A stretch of 64,000 nucleotides of DNA from Streptomyces hawaiiensis (GTDB lineage: Bacteria; Actinomycetota; Actinomycetes; Streptomycetales; Streptomycetaceae), in assembly GCF_004803895.1 (NCBI RefSeq), contig NZ_CP021978.1, positions 2,728,001-2,792,000 on the forward strand. The letters run 5' to 3'. The position numbers and the translations under genes were made by a program. Shown here piece after piece: positions 33,732-41,253 of the stretch; position 1 is the first letter of the stretch; each line of letters opens with the position of its first letter. Under the pieces are notes generated by a model. That model was not told where the DNA came from, searched no databases, and worked only from the letters and a program-made list of their open reading frames with translations.

Positions 33732-34754
33732 TCAGAGCTTGACGATCATCTTCCCGGTGTTGTCGCCGCGCAGAACGCCCAGGAACGCCTCCAGGTTGTT
33801 CTCGATGCCCTCGACGACGGTCTCCCGGTACTTCAGCTCACCGGAGGCGACCCAGGGGGCGACCTCCCGCACGAACTGCGGCTGCAGGTCGTAGTGGTCC
33901 CCGACCAGGAAGCCCTCGATGCGGCCACGGGTCGCGATCAGGCGGGCGAGGTTCTTCGGGCCCGGGGCGGGCTCGGTGTTGTTGTAGACGGAGATCATCC
34001 CGCAGACGGCGATCCGGCCGCCCTCGTTGAGGGAGCCGATGGCCGCCTCCAGGTGGTCACCGCCGACGTTGTCGAAGTACACGTCGATCCCGTCGGGGGC
34101 GGCGGCGCGCAGCTGCTTGCCCACGGACCCGTCCTTGTAGTTGAAGGCGGCGTCGAAGCCGTACTCCTCCACGAGGAGCTTCACCTTCTCGTCCGACCCG
34201 GCGGAGCCGATGACCCGCGAGGCACCCTTCAGCTTGGCGATCTGCCCGACCTGGCCGCCCACGGCGCCGGCGGCACCGGACACGAAGACGGTGTCGCCTT
34301 CCTTGAAGGCGGCGGTCCGCAGCAGGCCCGCGTAGGCGGTGAGGCCGGTCATGCCCAGCACACCGAGGTACGTCGACAGCGGCGCGGCGTCCGGGTCCAC
34401 CTTCACGGCGTTCTTCGCACCGACGACCGCGTACTCGCGCCAGCCGAAGAAGTGCAGCACGTGATCCCCGACGGACAGCCCCTCGGCGTTCGAGGCCACG
34501 ACCTCGCCGACGGCACCGCCCTGCATGACCTTGCCGAGCTCGAACGGGGCGACGTAGGACTTCGCGTCGCTCATACGGCCGCGCATGTACGGGTCCACGG
34601 AGAGGTACTTGTTCCGGACGAGGACCTGCCCCTCACCCGGCTGCGGAACCTCCGCCTCGACGAAGGCGAAGTCCTCGGGCTTCGGCCAGCCGACGGGGCG
34701 GCTCGCCAGGTGCCACTCGCGGCTGACGGCGGGGAGGGTGGGGGTGTCGGTCAT
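33732..34754 (-). CDS. NADP-dependent 2-alkenal reductase-like oxidoreductase
   Basis: The 340-residue medium-chain reductase lacks the zinc sites of alcohol dehydrogenases and carries the leukotriene B4 dehydrogenase/curcumin reductase pattern: PYMRGRM, VFVSGAAGAVGGQVGQIAK (dinucleotide fold), YFDNVGG and GMISVYN. It probably reduces the C=C bond of alpha,beta-unsaturated carbonyls with NADPH. ATG 34754 is the true start; the longer open frame is spurious. It is divergent from a MarR regulator across a region with two matching inverted repeats, so it is likely its target. Confidence 0.92.
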   Translation of the reverse strand: MTDTPTLPAVSREWHLASRPVGWPKPEDFAFVEAEVPQPGEGQVLVRNKYLSVDPYMRGRMSDAKSYVAPFELGKVMQGGAVGEVVASNAEGLSVGDHVLHFFGWREYAVVGAKNAVKVDPDAAPLSTYLGVLGMTGLTAYAGLLRTAAFKEGDTVFVSGAAGAVGGQVGQIAKLKGASRVIGSAGSDEKVKLLVEEYGFDAAFNYKDGSVGKQLRAAAPDGIDVYFDNVGGDHLEAAIGSLNEGGRIAVCGMISVYNNTEPAPGPKNLARLIATRGRIEGFLVGDHYDLQPQFVREVAPWVASGELKYRETVVEGIENNLEAFLGVLRGDNTGKMIVKL

Positions 34755-34786
34755 GATGCGCCTTACCTCACTGGCTCGATGCGGAT

Positions 34787-34827
34787 GTTTCAGTACCTGA
34801 AACAACCATGCTCCTGAAAATTTCAGG
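34787..34827. promoter_or_regulatory. Twin MarR-type operators
   Basis: Two inverted repeats built from the same half-sites lie between the divergent genes: GTTTCAG-TAC-CTGAAAC (34787-34803) and CCTGAAA-A-TTTCAGG (34813-34827), both perfect 7-bp arms. Centres are 25 bp apart. They are the obvious binding sites for the MarR protein encoded at 34857. Confidence 0.7.
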
Positions 34828-34856
34828 TTGTCAAATAACCGGGTACCCTCGATGGC

Positions 34857-35306
34857 ATGGCCTCCACCACGCCGACGCCCCCAGTCATGACCAATCGCCC
34901 CGATCCGCTGACCGTCGAGGTCGTCGAGCTGATCGGCGAGGTCGTGGCGCGGTTCCACGAGGACTACGAGTCGGCGGCGGCGGAGCACACCCTGACCGGC
35001 GCCCAGGCGCGGCTGCTCAGCCTGCTGTGTCTCGAACCGCTGCCGATGCGGAGGCTGGCCCGGCAGCTGAAGTGCGAGCCGTCCAACGTGACGGGGATCG
35101 TGGACCGGCTCGAGGCGCGGGGGCTGGTCGAACGGCAGCCGGATCCCACCGACCGACGGGTGAAGGTGGCGGCGGCGACCGCGGAGGGGCGGCGGGTGGC
35201 CCGGAGCCTGCGGGAGTCGCTGCGGTTCGCCCGGGAGCCCCTGGCCGGGCTCTCCGAGGGGGAGCGCGTGGCGTTGCGGGACACGCTGCGGCGGATGCTG
35301 GGCTGA
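34857..35306 (+). CDS. MarR-family regulator
   Basis: The 149-residue protein has the MarR winged helix (MRRLARQLKCEPSNVTGIVDRLEARGLVERQPDPTDRR split over residues 63-101) including the Asp-Arg wing tip. It lacks an N-terminal redox cysteine, which argues against an OhrR role despite ohr nearby. It is divergent from an alkenal reductase and presumably represses that gene and itself through the two inverted repeats in the 102-bp gap. Start ATG 34857; no good ribosome binding site, so possibly leaderless. Confidence 0.9.
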   Translation: MASTTPTPPVMTNRPDPLTVEVVELIGEVVARFHEDYESAAAEHTLTGAQARLLSLLCLEPLPMRRLARQLKCEPSNVTGIVDRLEARGLVERQPDPTDRRVKVAAATAEGRRVARSLRESLRFAREPLAGLSEGERVALRDTLRRMLG

Positions 35307-35323
35307 GGTCCGGCCCTCAGCCG

Positions 35324-37072
35324 TCAGCGGATCTTGTGCCCCAGGACCGCGTGGAGGGCGCTGCGCACGTGCGCGTACCGCCGGGCCGCCTGTTCGGGGT
35401 TCTGCGGCACGTGGCCGATGCCGTCCTCCCTGATGAGGGTCCAGGGGCGGCCCTGGGCCCTCGCGAGCGCGGCGGCGCGCGCCGTGTCCTGCCCGTCGAC
35501 GACCTCGTCCTGGTCTCCGTGGATGAGGAACACCGGCCGGTCCCCCGTGGCCGAGAGCCGGGCGGGGTCGAAGTCGGGATGGGGGTCCGTGGTGTCCGGC
35601 GCAAGGCCGAACCGCTGCTCGAACCAGCTCCGGTAGCGGGCGTCCGCCGCGACCGCCCGGTTCACATGACGACGCAGGTCGACGAGGGGGGCGCACGCGA
35701 CGGCACCGGCCAGTCGCCCGTCGAGGACGCAGCCGAGCAGCGCGAGGGCCCCGCCGAAGCTGCCGCCGAGCAGCGCGATGTCCCCGGGGCCGAGTCCGCG
35801 CGCCCGCGCTTCGGCGACGCAGGCGTCCAGGTCACCGCGGAAGGCCGCCCGCCAGTCGCTCCAGGGCCGTCGCCGGTGCTGTGATCCGTAGCCGACCGAT
35901 CCCGCGTAGTTGAGGCCGACGACCAGGATCCCGGCGTCCAGCAGTTCCCGGTACAGGCCGTCCCAGCGCAGCTCGTCGCGCTCGATGGACTCCGGGCCGC
36001 CGTGCAGGGACACGACCATGGCGACGGGGTCGCGCGCGGGGGCGTAGACCAGGGCGGGCGCGGGGCCCAGCCGGTGGTGCCGGCGTGTCGCCCCGCCCGC
36101 GTGGGCGGGGATCCGCCCGGGGCTGGAGGCGACGGCCCCTCCGGGGGTGATCCAGTGCCAGGAGGAGCCCGTGAGGGTGCTCAGGGCGTACACGCCGATC
36201 CCGGTGCGGTTCGCCACACGGATGCGCAGGCGTCCGGCTCCGGGGAGGTGCGGGGCGATCGGCCGGGCGCTGCCGTCGGCGGGGTCGACGAGGTCGAGGC
36301 GGTCGGTGGCTTCCTCGGTGCGGACGGCGAGCAGGCCGCCGGTGCCGTCGCGCAGGAAACGGGCGTCGTCCGTCCAGCCGCGGGAGGGCAGCGGGGTCAG
36401 GGATCCGTCCCCGAGGTCCCACAGGCTGAGCGTGGGCTCGGTGCCGGTGTCCGTGCGGTCCGCCAGGACCGCGCCCGTACCGCCCTCGCCGTCGAGCCAG
36501 CGGCCGACGACCGATGCCGCGACCCGGCCGGACGACGGGGCGCACAGGCGCAGGAGCGGGGGCCAGGGGCCCCGGTCCTGCGCCAGCACGGCGACGTCAA
36601 GCTCCGCGTTCCAGTGGACCGGTTCGCCGGGAGGCGCGTCCAGGAACCGGTGGGCGCGCACGCGACCGGACGGCGCGACGTCGAGGAACCGGCGGTTGCC
36701 GGCGTCGTCCTCCACGGTGAGGACGAGCGTGTCACAGGCCGTCTCCAGCACGTCGAGGAGCGTCCATGCCCCGGCCGCGGCGGCCGGGAGATCAGCCCGG
36801 CGGTGCGTCTCCTTGCCGTCCAGCGTCGTCTCGGTGACGGTGAGCCGGCCGTCGTCCCGCACGGACAACCGGGCCAGCGCCTGCCGGGCCCCCAGGAAGA
36901 GGACCGCGTCGGCGTCGAGGTCCGGACGGCACAGGACGCGGTGCCCGCCCCGGCGGTCCGTCTCGATGACGTCGAGCCGTCCGTCCGGGCCGACGGAGCC
37001 GAGCACGGGGCCGTCGTGCCAGGCGAAGAGGTGCCGGTCCCGCTCGGTGAAGAGGTCCTCAGCCAGGGACAT
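35324..37072 (-). CDS. S9-family prolyl-oligopeptidase-like peptidase
   Basis: The 582-residue protein combines an N-terminal beta-propeller (about 20-320) with a C-terminal alpha/beta hydrolase. Triad: Ser438 (GGSFGG), Asp522 (HGDQDEVVD) and His554 (DGIGHVP); oxyanion motif LHGGPES at 356-362. No signal peptide. It is the last gene of a minus-strand cassette (peptide, TPR protein, MFS exporter, peptidase) and overlaps the MFS gene by 14 bp. Such enzymes cut short peptides, often after Pro or another defined residue, so the 22-residue product of the first gene, with prolines at 8 and 10, is a candidate substrate (inference). Confidence 0.88.
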   Translation of the reverse strand: MSLAEDLFTERDRHLFAWHDGPVLGSVGPDGRLDVIETDRRGGHRVLCRPDLDADAVLFLGARQALARLSVRDDGRLTVTETTLDGKETHRRADLPAAAAGAWTLLDVLETACDTLVLTVEDDAGNRRFLDVAPSGRVRAHRFLDAPPGEPVHWNAELDVAVLAQDRGPWPPLLRLCAPSSGRVAASVVGRWLDGEGGTGAVLADRTDTGTEPTLSLWDLGDGSLTPLPSRGWTDDARFLRDGTGGLLAVRTEEATDRLDLVDPADGSARPIAPHLPGAGRLRIRVANRTGIGVYALSTLTGSSWHWITPGGAVASSPGRIPAHAGGATRRHHRLGPAPALVYAPARDPVAMVVSLHGGPESIERDELRWDGLYRELLDAGILVVGLNYAGSVGYGSQHRRRPWSDWRAAFRGDLDACVAEARARGLGPGDIALLGGSFGGALALLGCVLDGRLAGAVACAPLVDLRRHVNRAVAADARYRSWFEQRFGLAPDTTDPHPDFDPARLSATGDRPVFLIHGDQDEVVDGQDTARAAALARAQGRPWTLIREDGIGHVPQNPEQAARRYAHVRSALHAVLGHKIR

Positions 37073-38318
37073 GCGCGGGCTCCTTGCCGGTTTCGCTCGT
37101 GCGGGCGCCCAGACGTCCGTAGAACATCGGCACGAGGACGGCGTTGGCGGCGGTCAGCGCCGTGGCGACCAGGACCGTGCGGTCGCTTCCCAGCGCCTGG
37201 TAGAGCCAGCCGCCGACCGCGCCGCCGAGTGCGTCGCCGGCCAGGAACGCGCTCTGGACCAGGCCGAAGAACGCTCCCGCCACCGCACCGGGGAAGGCGC
37301 TCAGCTGGAGCAGTTCCTGGGACACGGTCGCCCCCAGCAGGAAGACGCCGCGCAGGACGAGGACCACGGCGGCGGTCCACGGATTCACGGCGAGCGCCAG
37401 CACGAGCGTGGCCACGGCACACGCGGATTCCGAGAGCAGGAAGACGCGCAGCGGCGGCCGCCGGCGCAGCACCGGCCCGGCCAGCGCCGCGGCGGTCAGC
37501 CTGCTCAGGCCCGCCGCGGCCAGGACGACACCGACGAGTTCGAGCGGTACACCCCGCTCCTTGAGCAGCAGGGGCAGATAGGGCGTGAGAAGGCTGACGT
37601 AGAAGCCCATCAGCAGCCCGGTTCCCACGACCCCGCACGCCAGCGCCCGGTTCCCGCGCAGGGTCTGGAGCAGGCCGGGTCCGGCCTTGTCGCCGGGGGC
37701 GGTTCCGGAACCCGGGCGGGCTGCCGTGCGGTCCGGGGGGACGGCCAGGGCCGCGGCCAGCACACAGCCCGCCGCCAGCAGCAGGACGAAGACGTATCCC
37801 CGGTCGTCGCCCCCGGCCAGCGCGACCAGAGCGCCCGCCGCGCCGGTGCCCAGGGCCATCCCGGCGTGGTTCATGAACTCCCGGCGGGCGACGACCCCGG
37901 CCCGCTGCTCCTCCGCCACGTGGTGCACGATCCAGGTACGGATCGCGATGAAGATCCCGGAGGCGCCGAGGCCGGCCACGAACCCGGACACCACGGCGAC
38001 GACGGGCAGCGCGTGCACCACCCGCAGCGCCATGCCCGCCGCATACAGCAGCGTGCCCGCCAGGAAGACGGGCCGGCTGCCCCAGCGGTCCGCCAGCCGC
38101 CCAGTGAAGACGGAGGCCGTGCCGGCGACGGCCATCGCGGTGTACGACAGGCCGAAGGCCACCAGATGTCCGTGGCGCTCGAAGTACAGGGGCTGCACGG
38201 TCTTGGACAGCCACATGCCCGTGAAGAACAGGAAGGTGAAGGCGGCGAGCCGGCGGCTGCCGGTCGCCCGCCGCCCGGGGTCGACTGCCTTGTGCGGAAG
38301 GCCTCTTGTCACGTTCAT
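37059..38318 (-). CDS. MFS exporter of the peptide cassette
   Basis: The 419-residue major facilitator has about 12 transmembrane segments and motif A GRLADRWGSRPVFLAG in the loop between helices 2 and 3. It resembles drug:H+ antiporters of the DHA1 type. Its start overlaps the TPR gene by 4 bp and its end overlaps the peptidase gene by 14 bp, so all three are translated from one mRNA. In this context it may export the small peptide or its processed form; sequence alone does not show the substrate. Confidence 0.85.
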   Translation of the reverse strand: MNVTRGLPHKAVDPGRRATGSRRLAAFTFLFFTGMWLSKTVQPLYFERHGHLVAFGLSYTAMAVAGTASVFTGRLADRWGSRPVFLAGTLLYAAGMALRVVHALPVVAVVSGFVAGLGASGIFIAIRTWIVHHVAEEQRAGVVARREFMNHAGMALGTGAAGALVALAGGDDRGYVFVLLLAAGCVLAAALAVPPDRTAARPGSGTAPGDKAGPGLLQTLRGNRALACGVVGTGLLMGFYVSLLTPYLPLLLKERGVPLELVGVVLAAAGLSRLTAAALAGPVLRRRPPLRVFLLSESACAVATLVLALAVNPWTAAVVLVLRGVFLLGATVSQELLQLSAFPGAVAGAFFGLVQSAFLAGDALGGAVGGWLYQALGSDRTVLVATALTAANAVLVPMFYGRLGARTSETGKEPAHVPG

Positions 38319-39853
38319 CCCGTCATCGCGGCGACCACCTGGTCCAGGTTGGCACGCGCGTCGCGGTCGTCGGGAGCGAGCACGACCACCTCTTGAAGCG
38401 CCTGCCGGGCGGCGGGCAGGTCTCCGGCGGCCGCGTGCTGCTCGGCGGTCAGCGTCAGGAACTTGACCGCGCTGTCCGGCGGCAGGCCGGTGAGGTCGGC
38501 GCAGAGCAGCAGTTTCAGCGCGGACTCGTAATCCTCGCTCTCCCCCAGGGCGTACGCCAGATCGTAGAGGGCGTCGTTGTCTCCCGGGACGAACGCGTGG
38601 GCGGCGCGGTACGCGCTCACGGCGTCGTCGGGGCGGCCCAGCTGGAGGTAGGTGAACCCCAGCAGCGAGTGGACTTCCTGGATGGACGGGCCGAGGTCGC
38701 GCGCGGTCAGCAGACAGGCGAGGGCCTCGGTGAAATCACCGAGGTCCAGGTGACAGTGCGCCAGTTCCATGTGATATTCCGGCATCTTGCCGTCGAGTTC
38801 GAGCAGTTGCCGATAGGCCCTGATCGCCTCGGCGTGATGGCCCGACCGGCGGTAACACTGCGCGAGGTTGTACACGAGCACGGTCTGGTGCATGCGATTC
38901 TTCGCGGAGCCGGAGCGCAGCCGTGCGATTCCGTCGGTGAGGAGCGCGATCGCCTCGTCGACCCTCCCACGCCGGAATTCGACCAGCGCGTATCCGTTCC
39001 GGTTGAAGACCTTGTGGAAGTCCAGGTCCTCGACGTCTGCCTGCCGCGATCGTTGGAGCAGCGCATAACCGTGTTCCAGGAACTCGGCGGCCTTGTCCAG
39101 GGACCGGAGAAAGGGTGGATGGTGTCGCGCGTACAGCATGGACAGGGCGTAATCCGCACCCGTCGCCGCGACCGCCGAGGTGCTTTCCCGCCAGCGCAGG
39201 TAGCAGAACTCGGCCTCCATCGTCCGGCCCTGCATGGCGTAGGAGAGGCCGAGTTTTCCCCAGACGGCGGGCTCGGCGCGGTGGTTGAGCACTACGGACA
39301 GGATCCGTTCGGCCGACCAGCTGTCGCCGAGGCTCAGATACCGGTCTGCCTCTTCCATGAGGAAGTCGAGATCGCCCTCCCCCGGGCTCCCGGCGGTCGA
39401 GCAGAGGTGTTCGACGCGCCGCTCCCGGGCGTTCTCCTCGTACGCCGGTGCGACGTCCGTGCCGGGAGCGCCGGGGAACAGCCGTACGGTGACGTCTGTT
39501 CCGAGCGTGGCCAGCGTCTCGAAGAAGAGCCGGCTGCCGTCGTCCAGGTGCTCGCACCCGGCCACCTCGACCGAGACCGAGCCGGCGTCCCGCGCCCATG
39601 CCCGGCCGACGTCCCGGAAGTTGCGGACGAGACGGTCCTTGAGGAAGAAGCGGATGCGGTCGTGCGCCTGCGCCGCATCGGTCAGGCTCTCCGTCTCCTC
39701 GACCGCGGCGCAGGCCGGGTCGTCGGGAGACAGGAGCTTCAGCCCGATCAGGGCCTGCCGCGGCCAGCTGTCGGTCCGCGCCCCGTGCAGCAGCTCCTTG
39801 ACCGGTAGGAATCCCACTGTTTTCCTGCGCGCCTCAACTGTGACACGACGCAA
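38315..39853 (-). CDS. TPR-repeat protein of the peptide cassette
   Basis: The 512-residue cytosolic protein has an N-terminal region of about 170 residues with no domain I recognise (containing CEHLDDGSRLFFETLATLGT), then at least six tetratricopeptide-like helical pairs: about 183-230, 283-313, 325-357, 359-390, 393-424 and 427-460 (for example YNLAQCYRRSGHHAEAIRAY). TPR superhelices bind peptides, so it may hold or sense the small peptide encoded just upstream. TTG 39853 follows GGGGGA closely; GTG 39817, behind AGGA, is a credible alternative start. No helix-turn-helix is present, unlike Rgg/PlcR receptors. Confidence 0.8.
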   Translation of the reverse strand: MRRVTVEARRKTVGFLPVKELLHGARTDSWPRQALIGLKLLSPDDPACAAVEETESLTDAAQAHDRIRFFLKDRLVRNFRDVGRAWARDAGSVSVEVAGCEHLDDGSRLFFETLATLGTDVTVRLFPGAPGTDVAPAYEENARERRVEHLCSTAGSPGEGDLDFLMEEADRYLSLGDSWSAERILSVVLNHRAEPAVWGKLGLSYAMQGRTMEAEFCYLRWRESTSAVAATGADYALSMLYARHHPPFLRSLDKAAEFLEHGYALLQRSRQADVEDLDFHKVFNRNGYALVEFRRGRVDEAIALLTDGIARLRSGSAKNRMHQTVLVYNLAQCYRRSGHHAEAIRAYRQLLELDGKMPEYHMELAHCHLDLGDFTEALACLLTARDLGPSIQEVHSLLGFTYLQLGRPDDAVSAYRAAHAFVPGDNDALYDLAYALGESEDYESALKLLLCADLTGLPPDSAVKFLTLTAEQHAAAGDLPAARQALQEVVVLAPDDRDARANLDQVVAAMTG

Positions 39854-39880
39854 AAGTCCCCCTGGTGGTGCCGAGTTGAA

Positions 39881-39910
39881 ACGCCCGGGACGGTTCTCCG
39901 CCCCGGGCGT
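39881..39910 (-). terminator. Hairpin between peptide gene and TPR gene
   Basis: ACGCCCGGG and its complement (39881-39889 and 39902-39910) form a 9-bp stem with further GG/CC pairing in the loop; on the minus strand it is followed by TTTCAA. It lies 23 bp past the stop of the 22-codon gene. Partial termination here would give more peptide than downstream protein, a common design for precursor genes. Confidence 0.65.
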
Positions 39911-39932
39911 TCAGTGATGTCCGGAGAGCCGC

Positions 39933-40001
39933 TCAGGAAGCGTTGTACATCACGGAGAAGACAACCTTCTTGGGCTTCGGCGCAGCCTTGATGAGCTTCA
40001 T
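39933..40001 (-). CDS. 22-residue peptide, candidate secreted or RiPP-type precursor
   Basis: ATG 40001 to TGA 39933 encodes 22 residues. A strong Shine-Dalgarno stretch, GGGGGAAAGAA, precedes the ATG directly. The first half is basic and Pro-containing (MKLIKAAPKPKK); the second half, from residue 13, is hydrophobic and ends VVFSVMYNAS. GC content is about 52%, far below the surroundings. The gene is followed by a hairpin and then by overlapping TPR, MFS and S9-peptidase genes on the same strand. No cysteine is present, so lanthionine chemistry is excluded; no radical SAM, P450 or cyclodehydratase gene is in the window. A leader-peptide/attenuator role is the main alternative. Confidence 0.7.
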   Translation of the reverse strand: MKLIKAAPKPKKVVFSVMYNAS

Positions 40002-40204
40002 TTCTTTCCCCCTTCTGAAAGGTCCGTCCGAGCGAATCCTGCGCGGACGCGGAAAGATGTACACGGCGCTCCGGTCACGGAAAAAGGGCGCTCGGAACCG
40101 GGCACGACCCCGGGTGCCGCGAACTCGACGTTTGCGGCCCGGTATTCAGGGGCAGGAAGGGGCGATTCCGTTCCCCGCGTGCTGCCGAGAATGGCCGACA
40201 GGTC

Positions 40205-40981
40205 TTACGTGCACCACCACAGGAACCGGTTGCACGTCTGGGACGGGGATGGTTCCGGTTCCGGGGTGGTCGGACCCGATGTCGGCGTCGGGGCCGGGGC
40301 CGGCGGGGCGGCCGTGGGAGCGGATGCCGGGCGGCTGGGGGCGCCTCCCGCCGTGGCCGACTCGGGGTCCTTCGCCGGTTCGTCGCCCTTCGGGGACTCC
40401 GACGTCTCGTCCTTCGGGGATCCGGAAGCGGACGGCGTGTCAGATGCCTCCGGTGAGGCGGAGCCTGACGCGTCCGCAGCCCCGGCTCCCTTCCCGCCGG
40501 AAGCGCTGCCCGGCTCCCCCGCCTCCGCCGAGGCGTCCCCGTCCGCCGACTCGCCCCCGGCCGCGGCCGGCTTCGGCGTCGAGCTGGGGGCGTCCATGCC
40601 GAGCTCCGCGAGGCTCAGACCGCCCGCGGCCAGCACGAACCCCGCCGCCACGAACAGGGTCCGGCGCCGGCGCCGGCGGTGTGCGGCGGCCTTGCGGTCC
40701 CGCCGGCTCGACCCGCCCGGGCTGTCGACGGCCGGGCCGTGCCCGCGCCCGCGGCCCCGACGACGCGCGGCGCGTCCCAGGTGCTCAGCGTCGTCATCGT
40801 CATCGCCGTACGCGGCGTCCGACCCTGCCGGCCCCTCCGGCGCGCCACCGGCGCTCTCGGACGCAGTGCCGTCGTAGCCGTACCCCGGCTCACGCCGCCG
40901 CAGCGTTTCGGCCGAGGTGCCGCACCCCGGGCAGGCAAGGGCGCCGTTGAGGTGCCGTCGGCACGGGTCGCAGTAGTCCAT
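40205..40981 (-). CDS. Zinc-ribbon membrane protein with Ser/Pro-rich exterior and CxxxxWWC tail
   Basis: The 258-residue protein begins with a four-cysteine zinc ribbon (YCDPCRRH and LACPGCGT, residues 4-22), has an Arg-rich stretch before a single transmembrane helix (TLFVAAGFVLAAGGLSLAEL, about 108-127), and a low-complexity Ala/Ser/Pro/Thr region to the end. The last residues, TCNRFLWWCT, form a conserved-looking Cys-aromatic motif that could be disulfide-bonded outside the cell. The domain order suggests a cytosolic zinc sensor linked to an extracellular tip. The function is unknown. It lies upstream of the peptide gene on the same strand with a 203-bp gap. Confidence 0.75.
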   Translation of the reverse strand: MDYCDPCRRHLNGALACPGCGTSAETLRRREPGYGYDGTASESAGGAPEGPAGSDAAYGDDDDDAEHLGRAARRRGRGRGHGPAVDSPGGSSRRDRKAAAHRRRRRRTLFVAAGFVLAAGGLSLAELGMDAPSSTPKPAAAGGESADGDASAEAGEPGSASGGKGAGAADASGSASPEASDTPSASGSPKDETSESPKGDEPAKDPESATAGGAPSRPASAPTAAPPAPAPTPTSGPTTPEPEPSPSQTCNRFLWWCT

Positions 40982-41061
40982 CTCGCGGGAAGATTAAGTT
41001 CCGCGCAGGTCACGTTCCTAGATCCAGCTGTGAAGGTTCTGTAGGGACACGACTCACCCAT

Positions 41062-41082
41062 GGTTTCGAAACTGTCGAAACC
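41062..41082. promoter_or_regulatory. Inverted repeat upstream of the dehydratase gene
   Basis: GGTTTCGA and TCGAAACC (41062-41069 and 41075-41082) form a perfect 8-bp inverted repeat around AACTG, about 170 bp before the dehydratase start. The TTTCGA half-site resembles the CGAAATNTCG motif 70 bp downstream, so it may be a second site for the same regulator. Confidence 0.45.
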
Positions 41083-41152
41083 GTTATGCGCGCGACCCAT
41101 TGACACCTCTGCCGCCCGATCCTTACTGTCACGCCAGCATTTCGAACGTGTG

Positions 41153-41166
41153 CCGAAATCTCGAAC
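41153..41166. promoter_or_regulatory. Shared operator, site 1 (dehydratase)
   Basis: CCGAAATCTCGAAC lies 87 bp before the dehydratase start. The core CGAAATCTCG (41154-41163) recurs with one variable base at 43534, 44514 and 54432, each upstream of a transcription unit of the sugar island. An ATTTCG at 41139-41144 adds an inverted half-site. Confidence 0.6.
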
Positions 41167-41253
41167 AGACCGAGTCGCCGGACCACGAGCGGGATGCTGA
41201 CGGAACACACTGACGAAAAACCAGAGCCGACGAAGCTGCGAGGGACAACCGCC

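Noticed and set aside
34857-35306. OhrR regulator for the nearby ohr gene
   Set aside because: The MarR protein lacks the N-terminal sensing cysteine and its operators lie next to the alkenal reductase, not ohr.
38315-39850. Reading the TPR protein as an Rgg/PlcR-type quorum-sensing receptor
   Set aside because: It has TPR repeats but no helix-turn-helix at the N-terminus, so a direct transcription role is not supported.
39933-40001. Reading the 22-codon ORF as an amino-acid attenuator leader
   Set aside because: No run of a single regulatory codon is present and the genes downstream are not for amino acid synthesis; kept only as a weaker alternative.
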